In this document: positions 6,924 to 8,782 of the stretch, in pieces | Position numbering within the stretch: the first letter of the stretch is position 1 | How the letters are laid out: every line of letters starts with the position of its first letter | NCBI GenBank assembly: GCA_037442845.1 | Contig: JBBIPL010000086.1 | Coordinates: 1-8,782, forward strand | DNA: 8,782 bases | Direction of reading: 5' to 3' | From: PFJX01 sp037442845 | GTDB taxonomy: Bacteria; Pseudomonadota; Gammaproteobacteria; Burkholderiales; Thiobacillaceae | The notes under the pieces: model-generated | Told to the model about the DNA's origin: nothing | What the model saw: the letters and a program-made list of their open reading frames with translations, nothing else | Database searches by the model: none | Made by a program: the position numbers and the translations under genes

Positions 6924-8011
6924 GCCAGCGCCTCGCGGTACAGGCCCAGCCACAGGTCGCGCACCCGCTCCCAGGTGAAGGCTTGTACGTGCTCGCCGCC
7001 GTTGCGTATCAGGCTCACTCGCAATGTCTCATCCTCGATCAGACGGATCATGGCTTGCGCCATGCCCTCGGCGTCACCGGGCTTGACCAGCAACGCGGTA
7101 TGTTCGTGGCGCACCAGATGGGGCACGCCGCCCACGTCGGTGCTGACCACGGGCAGGCCGCAGGCCAGGGCCTCCAGCACCGAGTTGGGCATGTTATCGG
7201 CCAGGGATGGGTTGAGGCTCAGGGTGGCCTCGCGATACAGCGCGGCCATGGCCTGGCTGTCCAGGCGACCGGTGAAGCGGACCCGGTCGGATATGCCGAG
7301 TTCGGCAGCGAGCCGTTCCAGATTCGCCCGCTCCGGCCCCGACCCGGCGACGCTCATGCGCGCGCCGGGATGGCGCTGCCGCAGCAGGGCGAGGGCGCGC
7401 AGGGCGCTGGCGATGTCATAGAGCGGCTCCAGGTTGCGCGCCACGACGACGTGGATGTCGCCGGGACTCGGAGCGCCGGCACGGAATTTCTCCAGGTCGA
7501 TGATGTTGGGCACGATGCGCGCGTCCATGCCGAAACGCGCGAAGACCTCCTTCAGGAAGCCGGAGGGTACCGCCAGCGCCGCGGCGCGGCGCATGGAAAA
7601 ACGCACCATGCCCGCCGCCTTGCGCAGGAAGGGCTCCGCCTCGCCGCCCCGGTAATTGACCACGGCGGGGATGCCGCGCAGGCGGGCGATCCAGATGGCC
7701 GGCGCGGCGAACAGGTGCCAGGACCAGCCGGAATTGGCCATGATGTGGAACAACTGATTGCGCCCGGCCGCCCGCCACAGGCGAAAGAGATAGGGCGCCA
7801 GGCGGAAGGCCGCGCGCAATACCGGCACGCGGCCGGCCCAGGCCGGCCGGTAGGGGGCGTTGACCTGCACGGTTTCCACGCGCACGCCCTCCCCTTGCAA
7901 CAGGCGGGCGAGCTGCAGGGTCTGGTTGGCCATGCCGCCCGCGGGTGGCGGTAGCGGCCCAACCAAGGCCAGGCGAGACGGCGCGGCGTGAAGTTCAGGA
8001 CGCGCGGCCAC
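6920..8011 (-). CDS. GT4-family glycosyltransferase (GT-B fold)
   Basis: This 363-residue cytoplasmic or membrane-associated enzyme probably transfers a sugar from a nucleotide-sugar to a glycan or lipid-linked acceptor with retention of configuration. The N-terminal acceptor domain starts with GPLPPPAGGMA (18-28), the Gly-rich loop. The C-terminal donor domain shows ARNLEPLYDI (191-200), VAGSGPE (221-227) and FTGRL (246-250). It ends with a D-x7-E motif, D272 to E280, in place of the usual E-x7-E, followed by ALACGLPVVSTDVGG (281-295). The length is normal for the family. The GTG start at 8009-8011 is supported by AAGGAG six bases upstream. It lies 84 bases downstream of the MNT gene on the same strand and may be co-transcribed. 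A 46-codon ORF overlaps its stop. Donor and acceptor cannot be inferred. Confidence 0.92.
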   Translation of the reverse strand: MAARPELHAAPSRLALVGPLPPPAGGMANQTLQLARLLQGEGVRVETVQVNAPYRPAWAGRVPVLRAAFRLAPYLFRLWRAAGRNQLFHIMANSGWSWHLFAAPAIWIARLRGIPAVVNYRGGEAEPFLRKAAGMVRFSMRRAAALAVPSGFLKEVFARFGMDARIVPNIIDLEKFRAGAPSPGDIHVVVARNLEPLYDIASALRALALLRQRHPGARMSVAGSGPERANLERLAAELGISDRVRFTGRLDSQAMAALYREATLSLNPSLADNMPNSVLEALACGLPVVSTDVGGVPHLVRHEHTALLVKPGDAEGMAQAMIRLIEDETLRVSLIRNGGEHVQAFTWERVRDLWLGLYREALA

Positions 8012-8099
8012 GCTCGGCTCCTTGCATACCCTGACCGGATCCGGGCCGTGTCGGCCTGGGAATCCGGCTGGAGAAGACGATGAGGCGGGGTTCGGTCAT
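7995..8099 (-). pseudogene. Short ORF resembling a glycosyltransferase N-terminus (fragment)
   Basis: An ATG at 8097-8099 overlaps the MNT stop (ATGA) and opens a 34-codon frame beginning MTEPRLIVFSSRIPRP. The RLIVFSS...P pattern recalls the first beta strand and loop of GT4 enzymes. The frame ends with TGA at 7995-7997 and is out of phase with the GT4 gene that starts inside it. It may be the 5' remnant of a deleted glycosyltransferase gene or a coincidence. Confidence 0.2.
8018..8023 (-). promoter_or_regulatory. Ribosome binding site of the glycosyltransferase gene
   Basis: On the minus strand AAGGAG lies six bases before the GTG at 8011. It is one of the two clear Shine-Dalgarno sequences in the window, and it fixes the non-ATG start. 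Confidence 0.75.
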
Positions 8100-8449
8100 C
8101 GTTCCCGCCCCTGGGCCGCATCGACCCTGTCCTTGAGGGGCGCATGAATCACGACGTGCGCCCGTTCGATCTCGTCCCGAAAGGTCTTGGGTATGCTGGC
8201 CCAGTCCAACACCTCTACCAGGATGGGAAGGTTGCTTTCACGAAGGGCTTCCCGCAGTTCGACCAAGGGCCACATCTGGGCCTTGCTCAGGTCTTCCGGT
8301 TTACGCAGCACCAGATCCAGGTCGCTGGCCGCGTGGGCGTCCCCCTTCACACGGCTGCCGTAGGCCCACACTTCCGCATCCGGCACGTGGGCGCTCAGCA
8401 GTTGGTTGAGCTGGTGCCAGTAGCGTTTTGGCAGGTCAAGCGTCGCCAT
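8096..8449 (-). CDS. MNT-domain minimal nucleotidyltransferase, antitoxin of a HEPN/MNT pair
   Basis: The 117-residue protein is a DNA polymerase beta-like minimal nucleotidyltransferase (HI0073/MntA type). It carries the signature GS at 31-32, G36 and SDLDL at 42-46, with metal-binding D43 and D45. The third acidic position is likely in VEVLDW (78-83), where E79 aligns with the usual Asp of V-D-x-x-D; D82 is also present. In characterised HEPN/MNT modules this protein neutralises the HEPN RNase, in some cases by AMP transfer to the Tyr of the RX4HXY motif. The ATG at 8449 was chosen over a TTG at 8479 because GGAGG lies five bases upstream. It overlaps the end of the HEPN gene by 14 bases, so the two are translationally coupled. 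Confidence 0.87.
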   Translation of the reverse strand: MATLDLPKRYWHQLNQLLSAHVPDAEVWAYGSRVKGDAHAASDLDLVLRKPEDLSKAQMWPLVELREALRESNLPILVEVLDWASIPKTFRDEIERAHVVIHAPLKDRVDAAQGRER

Positions 8450-8782
8450 GGGGGCCTCCGAATTTTTCACGCAGCACAACCTCTAGCTGCCGCGCGTCTT
8501 CCAGGAAACCGGGCATGAGCAGGAGGGTTTCCCGGGCGAAGCCTTCGCCATAGTCGTGGGCAGTGCTGTTGCGGTTGTCGCGGTAGGCGAACCAGCGCTC
8601 GATGGCCTCTAGGGTGAGAAGGCCGTGCTTGCCGGCGTGGCGCAGGACATCCTTGTAGAACAGTTCGTCGACGGCCTTGGGGCTGCCGCCGTAGGCTTTC
8701 AATGCCTTGCGCAACAGCTTGCCGCTGGTCTCCAGCACCAGTTCGAAGCCCTTCACCACGGCATTGCGGAATACCTCGTAGT
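8436..8782 (-). CDS. HEPN-domain protein (HI0074 family), probable toxin; 5' end outside the window
   Basis: HI0074-type HEPN proteins are small helical proteins once called nucleotidyltransferase substrate-binding proteins, and many act as toxin RNases. The visible 115 codons show the family pattern: RNAVVKGFEL near the edge, an ELFYKDVLRHAGKHGLL segment, an E-x-x-x-x-W helix, and RNSTAHDY, the RX4HXY motif (Arg, His and Tyr all present). A GTG at 8759 could be taken as the start, but the frame stays open to the window edge and the residues before it (YEVFRNA) align with the conserved first helix. The true start is therefore beyond 8782. The gene overlaps the following MNT gene by 14 bases, in the toxin-first order common for this family. 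All active-site residues visible here are intact. Confidence 0.86.
   Translation of the reverse strand, partial: YEVFRNAVVKGFELVLETSGKLLRKALKAYGGSPKAVDELFYKDVLRHAGKHGLLTLEAIERWFAYRDNRNSTAHDYGEGFARETLLLMPGFLEDARQLEVVLREKFGGPHGDA
8455..8459 (-). promoter_or_regulatory. Ribosome binding site of the MNT gene
   Basis: GGAGG on the minus strand lies five bases before the ATG at 8449, inside the last codons of the HEPN gene. It decides in favour of this ATG over the upstream TTG. Confidence 0.65.

Noticed and set aside
8757..8759. GTG as the start of the HEPN gene
   Set aside because: The frame remains open to the window edge and the codons before the GTG match the conserved first helix of the HI0074 family.

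Overview
The window is very GC-rich. Its reading frames use mostly G/C third positions and long antisense open frames are common. The mix of a Wzy/WaaL-type membrane protein, VanZ proteins, a GT4 glycosyltransferase and two toxin-antitoxin loci suggests a high-GC proteobacterium, most likely beta or gamma. This placement rests on composition and gene style only.

Layout. (1) Positions 87-2615 (+) encode a large O-antigen ligase/polymerase-like membrane protein. It has a VanZ-like N-terminal membrane segment and a cysteine-paired, carbohydrate-binding-like insert in its large periplasmic loop. (2) Positions 2456-5945 (-) look like one transcription unit: a sodium:solute symporter, then a zinc-ribbon/single-TM/Sel1-repeat protein, then a VanZ-family protein. 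The VanZ gene runs convergently into the ligase gene and overlaps it by 160 bases. (3) Positions 6162-6664 (+) hold a decayed VapBC-type toxin-antitoxin locus. The antitoxin appears to keep only its C-terminal end, and the PIN-domain toxin has an in-frame TGA at the position where the family normally has Trp, just after the first catalytic Asp. (4) Positions 6783-8011 (-) encode a GT4 glycosyltransferase with a strong Shine-Dalgarno sequence, followed by a 46-codon ORF coupled to it by an ATGA overlap. (5) Positions 8096 to the right edge (-) hold a HEPN/MNT pair (HI0074/HI0073 type). The HEPN gene is cut by the window end.

Function. The left and right parts share a surface-polysaccharide theme: a polymerase/ligase, VanZ proteins and a glycosyltransferase. 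The glycosyltransferase lies between one dead and one apparently intact toxin-antitoxin module and is flanked by short gene-start-like fragments, which marks 6.1-8.8 kb as a rearranged accessory segment. The symporter and the zinc-ribbon/Sel1 protein have no visible functional tie to polysaccharide synthesis beyond their position.

I found no tRNA, rRNA, CRISPR array or complete insertion sequence. The most notable items are the ligase architecture (all four cysteines in the insert, as two C-x9-C pairs), the single-codon death of the PIN toxin beside a truncated antitoxin, and the zinc-ribbon/Sel1 protein.
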